Assembly (NCBI GenBank): GCA_903813345.2
Contig: CAIIXF020000001.1
Coordinates: forward strand, 49,803,885-49,867,884
Direction of reading: 5' to 3'
Length of the DNA stretch: 64,000 nt
Source: Owenia fusiformis
Taxonomy: Eukaryota > Annelida > Polychaeta > Sabellida > Oweniidae
Made by a program: the position numbers and the translations under genes. Under the pieces are notes generated by a model. That model was not told the DNA's origin, made no database searches, and worked only from the letters and a program-made list of their open reading frames with translations. Positions within the stretch are counted from its first letter, which is position 1. Each line of letters begins with the position of its first letter. This document shows, one piece after another, positions 40,701 through 52,700 of the stretch.

Positions 40701-43700
40701 GAGATATGGTGTCCGTAAAGTAGGTCAAAATAAAAAGTTCTCATAATTTAACTTATGAGTTATGAATTAAGGGTAGAATTTTCTCAGGAATCCGAATCTG
40801 AAAAGCAAATTTCAATCCGACTTCCGGTCAAAAATTCCTACTTACCTACCTACTTACCTACTCGGCTACCTATTCAGCTACTTACTCAGCTACCTACTCA
40901 GCTACTTACTCAGTACCCGCTCAGCTGCTTACTCAGCTACCTACTCAGCTATTTACTCAATTACTTAATCATCTACTTACTCAGCTTCCTACTCAATTAC
41001 TTACTCAGCTCTTTACTCAAGTAAATCAATCTGGAGTCTTAAATTGAACTTTGTTCAATTTACCAATCTAGTTATTATTATTCTTCTTCCTCCTTCCCAG
41101 ATTTCTCACCAACTAGAAGAGCTTACTTTAAGCTGCTTACATGATCAACTAGGGAATGTATCTGGCTTTCTGGGAAATTAGGTCAAATTTTTATCTAGGT
41201 CAAAGGTCAAGAACTAGGTCAAATCCAGTACTTTGTCACTTTTTTCAATTTTCTCGGTCGTCCTTCAATATTTTCAATCCGGTTTTTTTTCATTGTGTTC
41301 CTCATAAAAAAGTAGGGGAAAACAGGTCGATTTAGTTTTTTGATATCTCAAACCGATTTCGAGATATCAGTGTCCGAAAACGAGGTCCAAAAAAAAGTTC
41401 TCCCAATTCAATGTCCACGCTACTGGTCTTGTAGGAAATTTTCTCAGGATTCCGAATCTGAAAACCAAATTTCGATCCGACTTCCGGTTCGGAAGTTATA
41501 TCGTTTTGAAAGCTCAAAAATCGCTAAATTTGGTGCCCATGTTAAAGGAATCCAACACCTTGCAAAACTTCTTAACAGAGAGGAATAAGGGAAAATGCTT
41601 GCCGGATTCTGAATCTGTGTATTTTTTAATGATTTTTCACCGTCTTAGAATTTCAATTTTTTTCCTTTGAAAAAATGAGATTTGCATTGTTTTCCAATTA
41701 GACAAATGAGTAAACATGAATAGCCCGAAATCTAACGGTGAGATTTTGTTTTAAAAAATCATGGATATCAAGGCTAAATATAGCTATACAATAAACATAA
41801 AAAAGCAATGCTTGGACTCTTCATATTCACACAAAAAATTAATTACTAAATGAGGTTTGATATTTGTGAGAATAAGTTGTACGAGTCGCAATGCTCTACA
41901 AACACCAGACTACAGGGTGGATTAGGATCAATGACACACATAAAAATTGATTTAAAAACATTTCATGATAATTATCTCAAACAAAAGCAGTTAGCGAAGG
42001 ATACATTTCATTACACTCAATAAATAGTTATCACTTTTGACTATATATACATATCTCATGGGAATGTATTTCCATCTGCTCAAGATATCATATTTTAGCT
42101 TCGAAAATCACAATCGTTGGATAATACATTTGTCTCAGAATGATAGGCCACCCTGTAGCAATGTAGCTTTCACTTGAAGTGTACCCTTGAGAATAATGAA
42201 CTTACTTTCAAATTGGTCTTGCTTTTGTGGTGTATGTGGCATTTTAGCAAATCTGCCACGCTCATTTCTTTCCAGAACCATCTTGTTCACATGTAACACT
42301 AGGCTATACGCGCATGTATAGACAGATGACATAGATATACATATAAATTATATATTGCACCTGTATTTACTTACATGGGAATATTCCCTTTGGAAAAATG
42401 AAAATGCATGAACATATATTTTCATCTTATATATGACTTCAAGCTAACATATTATTTCATATTTATATTTTCATAGTTAGTCTAACATAAATAATAGATC
42501 CATGAGAACAATATTCTTTGTTTTCTTAAAAATTGATGGGTTTACTGTGAATTCAATAAATTACAATTTGCAAGGGGTAAGTATACTGTATGACCTTAGT
42601 TGCAAAGTACTGTTTATATATGCAGCTCAATAGCATAAAATATGTTGAATGAAGCATATGGTGGGGATTAGTCGTGTGACACACAAACTGACCAATACAT
42701 GAGGGTATTAGCTACTTTTCACAGAAACCAAAGGAGGACAGTGATTTTATTTCAACTGGGAGCTTACCTCCACACGACTGATCATGTGACCATGGTGTTG
42801 GGTCCCTTTAAGTCAATGGGAAAAAAGATTTTTTTGAAGTGAAAAATACGAAATATAGACTGAGTTCAGCTAAATATAATGGAAGCTTTTAAAAGAAGGG
42901 GACCTCAAAAGCCATCTAGCTTAAAAATTTGGACACAAAAATGCCAAGGTCAAAATCTAGGTCAAATTCAAAGTTTTTCCTTATTTTTGCGATTCTGACA
43001 CTACACTTTAATTATATTCTTCGAAATCGTGTATACACGTAGCCAAGAGTGCTAATAGTGTTAGCCTTTTGCCGTCAGGAAGTATTTTGACCCACTTTTG
43101 AGATATGGTGTCCCAAAAGTAGGTCAAAATAAAAAAATCTTCAAATTTAACTTATGAGTTATGAATCAGGGGTAGAATTTTGTCAGGAATCGAAACTGCA
43201 AACCATATTTCGATCCGACTTCCGGTTCGGAAGTAATGGCGTGTCCAAAAAGTAGGTCAAAATAAAAAAATTCTAAATTTATCGTATGAGTTATGAATTA
43301 GGGGTAGAATTTTATCAGGAATCCGAATCTGCAAACCAAATTTCGATTCGACATCTTGTTCAGAAGTTATGATGTTTTGAAAGCTCAAAAATCGCTAAAT
43401 TTGGTGCCCCATGTTAAATCAATGGGACCGAATAATTTTTTGAAGTGTAAAAATACAAGATATAGAATGAGTACAGCTAAACATAATGAAAGCCCATAAA
43501 AGAAGGGGACCTCAAAAGCTACTTTCCTTCAAAATTTGGACACCAAAATACCTAGTTCAAAATCTAGGTCAAATTCTTAGTTTTTTCTTATTTTTGCAAT
43601 TCGGACACTACACTTCAATGATATTCTTCGAAATTTTGTATACATGTAGCAAAGAGTGTGCTTATAATGTTAACTTTTTGCCGTCAAGAAGTTTTTAGGC

Positions 43701-46700
43701 CCACTTTTGAGATCTGGTGATCGAAATGTAGGTCAAAATAAAAAGTTCTCCAAATTTAACGTATGAGTTATGAATTAGGGGCATAATTTCCTAAGGAATC
43801 CGGATCTGAAATTAAAATTGCAATCCTACCCCCAGTTAAGCCATTTTGAAGTTTGAAATTCGCAGTTGCCAGTATTCACGATGCAGATTGATCAAATAAA
43901 CTTTCAAAAATTCCTACATACCCTACTTTACCTCCCTACCTACTCAGCTACTTATTTGACTACTTACTCAATTGCTTAATTAGTTATTACTTACTTAGCT
44001 ACTCACTCAGCTACTAACTCAGGTACTTACTCAGCTACTTACTCAGCTACCTACTCAGCTTTTTACCCAGTTACTTACTCAGCTACTTACTCAACTACTA
44101 CTAAGGTACTTACTCAGCTAATTACTCAGTTACTTACTCAGCTCTTTACTGATCTATCTAGGTAAAATAAATCTGGAGTCTTAAATTGAACTTGTTCAAT
44201 TTCACAAATCTAGTTATTATTATTTTTCTTTCTTTTTTCTTCCTCCTCACCAAATTTCTCGTCAACTATAACAGCTTACTTAATCCAACTTACTTGGTTA
44301 ACTAAAGACTGAAACCGGCTTTCTGGGAAATTAGGTCAAATTTTTATCTAGGTCAAAGGTCAAGAACTAGGTCAAATCTTACATTTTCAACATTCTTCAT
44401 CATATCTTCGTCAATATTCTTCGTAACTCCTTCATCTTTTTTTCATCGTGTAGCTTAGAAAAAGGCGAATCAAAGATATGACATCAGAATTTTGATTACT
44501 CTTACCGATTTTGAGATACGGCGTCCGGAATGTAGGTCACGCCTAAACATGCTCCAAATCGAATGTGTGAGCTATGAAAAAGATGTAGAATTTTTTCAGG
44601 AATCCAAATCTGCAAACAAAATTTGGATCGGACTTCCGGTTCGGAAGTTATGGCGTTTTGAAAGCACAAAAATCGCTAAATTTGGTGCCTATGTTAAGTC
44701 AATGGGAAAAAAGACTTTTTCGAAATGTAAAATACAGGATATAGACTGAGTACAGCTTAACATAATGAATGCTTATAAAAGAAGGGGACCTCAAAAGCTA
44801 CATAGCTTCAAAATTTGGACACCAAAATGCCTAGGTCAAAATCTAGGTCAAATTCATAGTTTTTCCTTATTTTTACGATTCTGACACTACACTTTAATAA
44901 TTTACTTCATAATTTTGTATACAGGTAGCAAAGAGTGTTCTAATAGTGTTAGCCTTTTGCCGTCAGAAAGTATTTTGACCCACTTTTGAGATATGGTGTC
45001 CGAAAAGTAGGTCAAAATAAAAAAAATTCCAAATTCAACGTATGAGTAACGAATTAAGAGTAGAATTTTCTCAGGAATCCGAATATGCAAACCAAATTTC
45101 GATCCGACTTCCGGTCCGGAAGTTATGGAGTGTCCAAAAAGTAGGTCAAAATAAAAAGTTTCCAAATTTAACGTATGAGTTATGAATTAGGGGTAGAATT
45201 TTGTCAGCAATCCGAATCTGCAAACCAAATTTCGATCCGACTTCCGGTTCGAAAGTTATGGCGTTTTGAAGGCTCAAAAATCGCTAAATTTGGTGCCCCA
45301 TGTTATGTCAATGAGAAAAAGGATTTTTTTTGAAGTGTAAAATACCAGATATAGACTGAGTACAGCTTAATATTCTGAAAGCCTATAAAAGAAGGGGACC
45401 TCGAAGATTATCTAGCTTTAAAATTTGGACGCAAAAATGCCTAGGTCAAAATCTAGGTCAAATTCATTGTTTTTCCTTATTTTTGCGATTCTGACATTAC
45501 ACTTTAATGATTTGCTTCCAAATTTTGTAGACAGGTAGCAAAGAGTGTGCTAATAGTGTTAGCCTTTTGCCGTCAGAAAGTATTTTGCCCCACTTTTGAG
45601 ATATGGTGTCCGAAATGTAGGTCAAAATAAAAAATTCTCCCAATTTAACGTATGAGTTATGAATTAAGGGTAGATTTATCTCAGGAATCCGAATCTTTAA
45701 AGCAAATTTCAATCCAACTTCTGGTTACATAGTTATTGCAGTTTGAAGTCTCGAAAAGTCGATATGATGATTTCCCCATGTTAAGCCAATGGAGTCGAAG
45801 ATAACATTCTTAAGAGTTGTCTAAATGTCTATATTCTAGCTGACTCAGCTTATTCTGGATGACTCAGCTTACAAGTTCTGGATGACTCAGCTCAGTTTGA
45901 AATCTGGAGTCTTAAATTGAACTTGTTCAATTTACATGTCTAGTTATTATTAGACTCCAGATTGAAAATCTGGAGTCTATTGCTTTTGCCAGTTTTCTTA
46001 TTATTATTAGACTCCAGATTGAAAATCTGGAGTCTATTGCTTTTGCCAGTTTTCTTATTATTATTATTATTATTATTCTTTCTTTCCGCGTTTTCTCAGC
46101 AACTAGAGGGACTTCCTAAAATCTGCTAACATAGTCAACTAGGTAATGAGTTCTAGTTTCTGGGAAATTAGGTCAAATGTTTATCTAGGTCAAAGGTCAA
46201 GAACTAGGTCAAATCGTCTCTTTTTGCTATTTCACAAGTTTTCTCAGTCGTCCTTTGGTATTTTCGCTCCGGTTTTTTTTCATCATGTTCCTTAGAAAAA
46301 AAGCTAATTCCGTAAGGCAAACCGTTTTTTGATTACTCTTACCAATTTTGAGATATGGCGTCCGAAAAGTAGGTCAGAACATAAAAAATTCTCCAAATTC
46401 AACGTGTGAATTATCAAATAAGTGTAGAATTATCTCAGGAATCCGAATCTGCAAACAAAATTTTGATCCGACTTCCAGTTCGGAAGTTATAGCGTTTTGA
46501 AATCTCAAAAATCGCTAAATTTGGTGCCCATGTTAAGTCAATGGGAAAAAAGGCTTTTTTGAAGTGTAAAATACAAGATATAGACTGAGTTCAGCTTAAC
46601 ATATTGAATGCCTATAAAAGAAGGGGACCTCAAAAGCTACATAGCTTCGAAATTTGGACACCAAAATGCCTAGGTCAAAATCTAGGTCAAATTCATAGTT

Positions 46701-49700
46701 TTTCCTTATTTTTGCGATTCTGGCACTACACTTTTAGGATTTGCTTCAAAATTTTGTATACAGGTAGCAAAGAGTGTGCTAATAGTGAGAGCCTTTTGCC
46801 GTCAGAAAGTATTTTGACCCACTTTTGAGATATGGTGTCCGTAAAGTAGGTCAAAATAAAAATTTCTCATAATTTAACTTATGAGTTATGAATTAAGGGT
46901 AGAATTTTCTCAGGAATCCGAATCTGCAAACCAAATTTCAATCCGACTTTTCGTTGGGAAGTTATGGCGTTTTGAAAGCTCAAAAATCGCTAATTTTGGT
47001 GCCCCATGTTATGTCAATGAGAAAAAAGATTTTTTTGAAGTGTAAAATACCAGATAAAGACTGAGTACAGCTTAAGATTCTGAAAGTCTATAAAAGAAGG
47101 GGACCTCGAAGGCTATCTAGCTTTAAAATTTGGACACCAAAATCCCTAGGTCAAAATCTAGGTCAAATACATAGTTTTTCCTTATTTTTGCGATTCTGGC
47201 ACTACACTTTTAGGATTTGCTTCAAAATTTTGTATACAGGTAGCAAAGAATGGGCTTATAGTGTTAGCCTTTTGCCGTCAGAGAGTATTTTGACCCACTT
47301 TTGAGATATGGTGTCGGAAAAGTAGGTCAAAATAAAAAATTCTCCAAATTTTACATATGAGTTATGAATTAAGAGTAGAATTTTCTCAGGAATCCGAATC
47401 TGCAAACCAAATTTCGATCCTACTTCCGGTTCCAAAGTTATGGCGTGTCCGAAAAGTAGGTCAAAATAAAAATTCGCCAAATTTAACGTATGAGTTATGA
47501 ATAAGGGGTAGAATTTTGTCAGGAATCCGAATCTTTAAATCAAATTTCAATCCGACTTCCGGTTTGAAAGTTATGGCGTTTTGAAATTTCGAGAAAAATC
47601 GATATGATGTTATCCTGATAGAAAGTCAAGGAAAAAAGATTTTTTTGAAGTGTAAAATACGAGATATAGATTGAGTACAGCTTAAGATAATGAATTCCTA
47701 TAAAAGAAGGGGACCTCAAAAGCTACCTAGTTTCAATATTTGGACACCAAAATGACTAGGTCAAAATCTAGGTCAAATTCATAGTTTTTCCTTATTTTTG
47801 CGATTCTGGCACTACACTTTTAGGATTTGCTTCAAAATTTTGTATACAGGTAGCAAAGAGTGTGCTAATAGTGTTAGCCTTTTGCTGTCAGAGAGTATTT
47901 TGACCCACTTTTGAGATATGGTGTCCGAAAAGTAGGTCAAAATAAAAGTTCTCCGAATTTAGCATATGAGTTATGAAATAAGGATAGAATTTTCTGAGGA
48001 ATCTGAATCTGCAAACCAAATTTCGATCCGACTTTCTGTTTGAAAGTTATAGCGTTTTGAAAGCTCGAAAATTGCTAAATTTGGTGCCCCGTGTTATGTC
48101 AATAGGGAAAAAGATTGTTTTGAAGTCTAAAATACCAGATATAGACTGAGTACAGCTTAACATTCTGAAAGCCTTTAAAAGAAGGGGACCTCGAAGGCTA
48201 TCTAGCTTTAAAATTTGGACACCAAAATGCCAAGGTCAAAATCTAGGGCAAATTCATAATTTTCCTTATTTTTGCGATTCTGACATTACACTTTAATGAT
48301 TTGCTTCGAAATTTTGTATACAGGTAGCAAAGAGTGTGCTTATAGTGATAGCCTTTTGCCGTCAGAAAGTATTTTGACCCACTTTTGAGATATGGTGTCC
48401 AAAAAGTAGGTCAAAAAAAAATCTCCAAATTTAATGTATGAGTTATGAATTAAGGGTAGAATTTTCTCAGGAGTCCGAATCTTTAAACCAAAATACAATC
48501 TAACTTCTGGTTAGATAGTTATAGCGGTTTGAAGTCTCGAAAAGTCGATATGATGATATCCCCATGTTAAGCCAATGGAGTCGAAGATAAAAAATGGAGA
48601 GTTGTCTAAATGTCTAAATTCTAGCTGACTCGATCAGCTTATTCTGGATGACTCAGCTTACAAGTATTCTGGATGACTCAGCTTAAAAAAAGAATTAAAT
48701 CTGGAGTCTTAAATTGAACTTGTTCAATTTACATGTCTAGTTATTCTTTCTTTGCGCGTTTTCTCAGCAACTAGAGGGACTTTCTGAAATCTGCTTACAT
48801 GGTTAAATAGGTAATGAGACCTAGTTTCTGGGAAATTAGGTCAAATATTTATCTTGGTCAAAGGTCAAAATCTAGGTCAAATTATCATTTTGTCAATTAT
48901 CTCTGTCATTTTTCAATATTTTTTCAAAATTTTTTTTTCAACGTGTAGCCAAGAAAAAGACGATTCGACTCTGAGTAATCAATTTTTTGATTACTTTTAC
49001 CGATTTTGAGATATTGCGTCCGGAAAGTAGGTCAAACGAAAACGTTCTCCAAATTCAACGTATGAGTTATGAAATAAGTGTAAAATTTCCTCAGGAATCC
49101 AAATCTGCAAACCAAATTTCGATCTGACTTCCGGTTCGGAAGCTATAGCGTTTTGAAATTGCTAAATTTGGTGCCCATGTAAAGCCAATGGGAAAAAAAG
49201 ATTTTTTCGAAGTGTAAAATACAAGATATAGACTGAGCACAGCTTAACATAATGAATGCCCATAAAAGAAGGGGACCTCAAAAGCTACCTAGCTTCAAAA
49301 TTTGGACACTAAAATGCCTAGGTCAAAATCTAGGTCAAATTCATAGTTTTTCCTTATTTTTGCGATTCTGGCACTACACTTTTAGGATTTGCTTCAAAAT
49401 TTTGTATACAGGTAGCAAAGAGTGTGCTAATAGTGGGAGCCTTTTGCCGTCAGAAAGTATTTTGACCCACTTTTGAGATATGGTGTCCGTAAAGTAGGTC
49501 AAAATAAAAATTTCTCATAATTTAACTTATGAGTTATGAATTAAGGGTAGAATTTTCTCAGGAATCCGAATCTGCAAACCAAATTTCAATCCGACTTTTC
49601 GTTGGGAAGTTATGGCGTTTTGAAAGCTCAAAAATCGCTAATTTTGGTGCCCCATGTTATGTCAATGAGAAAAAAGATTTTTTTGAAGTGTAAAATACCG

Positions 49701-52700
49701 GACAAAGACTGAGTACAGCTTAAGATTCTGAAAGTCTATAAAAGAAGGGGACCTCGAAGGCTATCTAGCTTTAAAATTTGGACACCAAAATCCCTAGGTC
49801 AAAATCTAGGTCAAATACATAGTTTTTCCTTATTTTTGCGATTCTGGCACTACACTTTTAGGATTTGCTTCAAAATTTTGTATACAGGTAGCAAAGAGTG
49901 GGCTTATAGTGTTAGCCTTTTGCCGTCAGAGAGTATTTTGACCCACTTTTGAGATATGGTGTCCGAAAAGTAGGTCAAAATAAAAAATTCTCCAAATTTT
50001 ACATATGAGTTATGAATTAAGAGTAGAATTTTCTCAGGAATCCGAATCTGCAAACCAAATTTCGATCCGACTTCCGGTTCCAAAGTTATGGCGTGTCCGA
50101 AAAGTAGGTCAAAATAAAAATTCGCCAAATTTAACGTATGAGTTATGAATAAGGGGTAGAATTTTGTCAGGAATCCGAATCTTTAAATCAAATTTCGATC
50201 CGACATCCGGTTTGAAAGTTATGGCGTTTTGAAGTTTCGAGAAAAATCGATCTGATGTTATCCTGATAGAAAGTCAAGGAAAAAAGATTTTTTTGAAGTG
50301 TAAAATACAAGATATAGATTGAGTACAGCTTAAGATAATGAATTCCTATAAAAGAAGGGGACCTCAAAAGCTACCTAGTTTCAATATTTGGACACCAAAA
50401 TGCCAAGGTCAAAATCTAGGGCAAATTCATAATTTTCCTTATTTTTGCGATTCTGACATTACACTTTAATGATTTGCTTCGAAATTTTGTATACAGGTAG
50501 CAAAGAGTGTGCTTATAGTGATAGCCTTTTGCCGTCAGAAAGTATTTTGACCCACTTTTGAGATATGGTGTCCAAAAATTAGGTCAAAATAAAAAAATCT
50601 CCAAATTTAATGTATGAGTTATGAATTAAGGGTAGAATTTTCTCAGAAGTCCGAATCTTTAAACCAAAATACAATCTTACTTCTGGTTAGATAGTTATAG
50701 CGGTTTGAAGTCTCGAAAAGTCGATATGATGATATCCCCATGTTAAGCCAATGGAGTCGAAGATAAAAAATGGAGAGTTGTCTAAATGTCTAAATTCTAG
50801 CTGACTCGATCAGCTTATTCTGGATGACTCAGCTTACAAGTATTCTGGATGACTCAGCTTAAAAAAAGAATTAAATCTGGAGTCTTAAATTGAACTTGTT
50901 CAATTTACATGTCTAGTTATTATTATTTTTCTTTCTTTTTTCTTCCTCCTCACCAAATTTCTCGTCAACTATAACAGCTAACTTAATCCAACTTACATGG
51001 TTAACTAAAGACTGAAACCGGCTTTCGGGGAAATTAGGTCAAATTTTTATCTAGGTCAAAGGTCAAGAACTAGGTCAAATCTTACATTTTCAACATTCTT
51101 CATCATATCTTCGTCAATATTCTTCGTAACTCCTTCATCTTTTTTTCATCGTGTAGCTTAGAAAAAGGCGAATCAAAGATATGACATCAGAATTTTGATT
51201 ACTCTTACCGATTTTGAGATATGGCGTCCGAAATGTAGGTCACGCCTAAACATGCTCCAAATCGAATGTGTGAGCTATGAAAAAGATGTAGAATTTTCTC
51301 AGGAATCCAAATCTGCAAACCAAATTTGGATCGGACTTCCGGTCCGGAAGTTATGGCGTTTTGAAAGCTCAAAAATCGCTAAATTTGGTGCCTATGTTAA
51401 GTCAATGGGAAAAAAGACTTATTCGAAGTGTAAAATACAGGATATTGACGGAGTACAGCTTAACATAATGAATGTTTATAAAAGAAGGGGACCTCAAAAG
51501 CTACATAGCTTCAAAATTTGGACACCAAAATGCCTAGGTCAAAATCTAGGTCAAATTCATAGTTTTTCCTTATTTTTACGATTCTGACACTACACTTTAA
51601 TAATTTACTTCAAAATTTTGTATACAAGTAGCAAAGAGTGTGCTTATAGTGTTAGCCTTTTGCCGTCAGAAAGTATTTTGACCCACTTTTGAGATATGGT
51701 GTCCGAAAAGTAGGTCAAAATAAAAAGTTTTCCAGATTCAACGTATGAGTTATGAATTAAGGGTAGAATTTTCTCATGAATCCGAATCTGCAAACCAAAT
51801 TTCGATCCGACTTCCGGTTCGGAAGTTATGGCGTGTCCAAAAAGTAGGTCAAAATAAAAAAATTCCAAATTTAACGTATGAGTTATGAATTAGGGGTAGA
51901 ATTTTGTCAGCAATCCGAATCTGCAAACCAAATTTCAATCCGACTTCCGGTTCGAAAGTTATGGCGTTTTGAAGGCTCAAAAATCGCCAAATTTGGTGCC
52001 CCATGCTATGTCAATGAGAAAAAGGATTTTTTGGAAGTGTAAAATACCAGATATAGACTGAGTACAGCTTAATATTCTGAAAGCCTATAAAAGGAGGGGA
52101 CCTCGAAGGCTATCTAGCTTTAAAATTTGGACGCAAAAATGCCTAGGTCAAAATCTAGGTCAAAATCATAGTTTTTCCTTATTTTTGCGATTCTGACATT
52201 ACACTTTAATGATTTGCTTCCAAATTTTGTAGACAGGTAGCAAAGAGTGTGCTTATAGTGTTAGCCTTTTGCCGTCAGAAAGTATTTTGCCCCACTTTTG
52301 AGATATGGTGTCCGAAATGTAGGTCAAAATAAAAAGTTCTCCCAATTTAACGTATGAGTTATGAATTAAGGGTAGATTTTTCTCAGGAATCCGAATCTTT
52401 AAAGCAAATTTCAATCCAACTTCTGGTTACATAGTTATTGCAGTTTGAAGTCTCGAAAAGTCGATATGATGATTTCCCCATGTTAAGCCAATGGAGTCGA
52501 AGATAACATTCTTAAGAGTTGTCTAAATGACTATATTCTGGATGACTCAGCTTACAAGTTCTGGATGACTCAGCTTAAACAAAGTTTTAAATCTGGAGTC
52601 TTAAATTGAACTTGTTCAATTTACATGTCTAGTTATTAATGCTAGCCTATTTTTCAGTTGGGTTTAGTGACATTTACTACACATTATTTAATATATATTC

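Larger units (their letters stand above)
38509..52633 (+). mobile_element. Array of six head-to-tail Helentron-like elements
   Basis: Six units end in ATCTGGAGTCT, a hairpin with arms AAATTGAAC/GTTCAATTT, and a short tail closing in CTAGT: at 41072, 44214, 45944, 48741, 50917 and 52633. Units one and four start with the palindromic 5' end made of AGACTCCAGAT (four and two serial copies). The inverse arm ATCTGGAGTCT lies about 33 nt inside the 3' end, the asymmetric layout of Helentrons. Inside each unit are repeats of about 480-610 bp based on TTTTGACCCACTTTTGAGAT and CGATCCGACTTCCGGTTC. There is no Rep-helicase, so all are non-autonomous. The block splits a U1 gene unit. Confidence 0.7.

Noticed and set aside
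42135-42332. A 65-codon minus-strand gene
   Set aside because: It lies inside a TTAA-flanked transposon, has no recognisable domain, and no splice or promoter context could be shown. It is kept only as a remark on that element.
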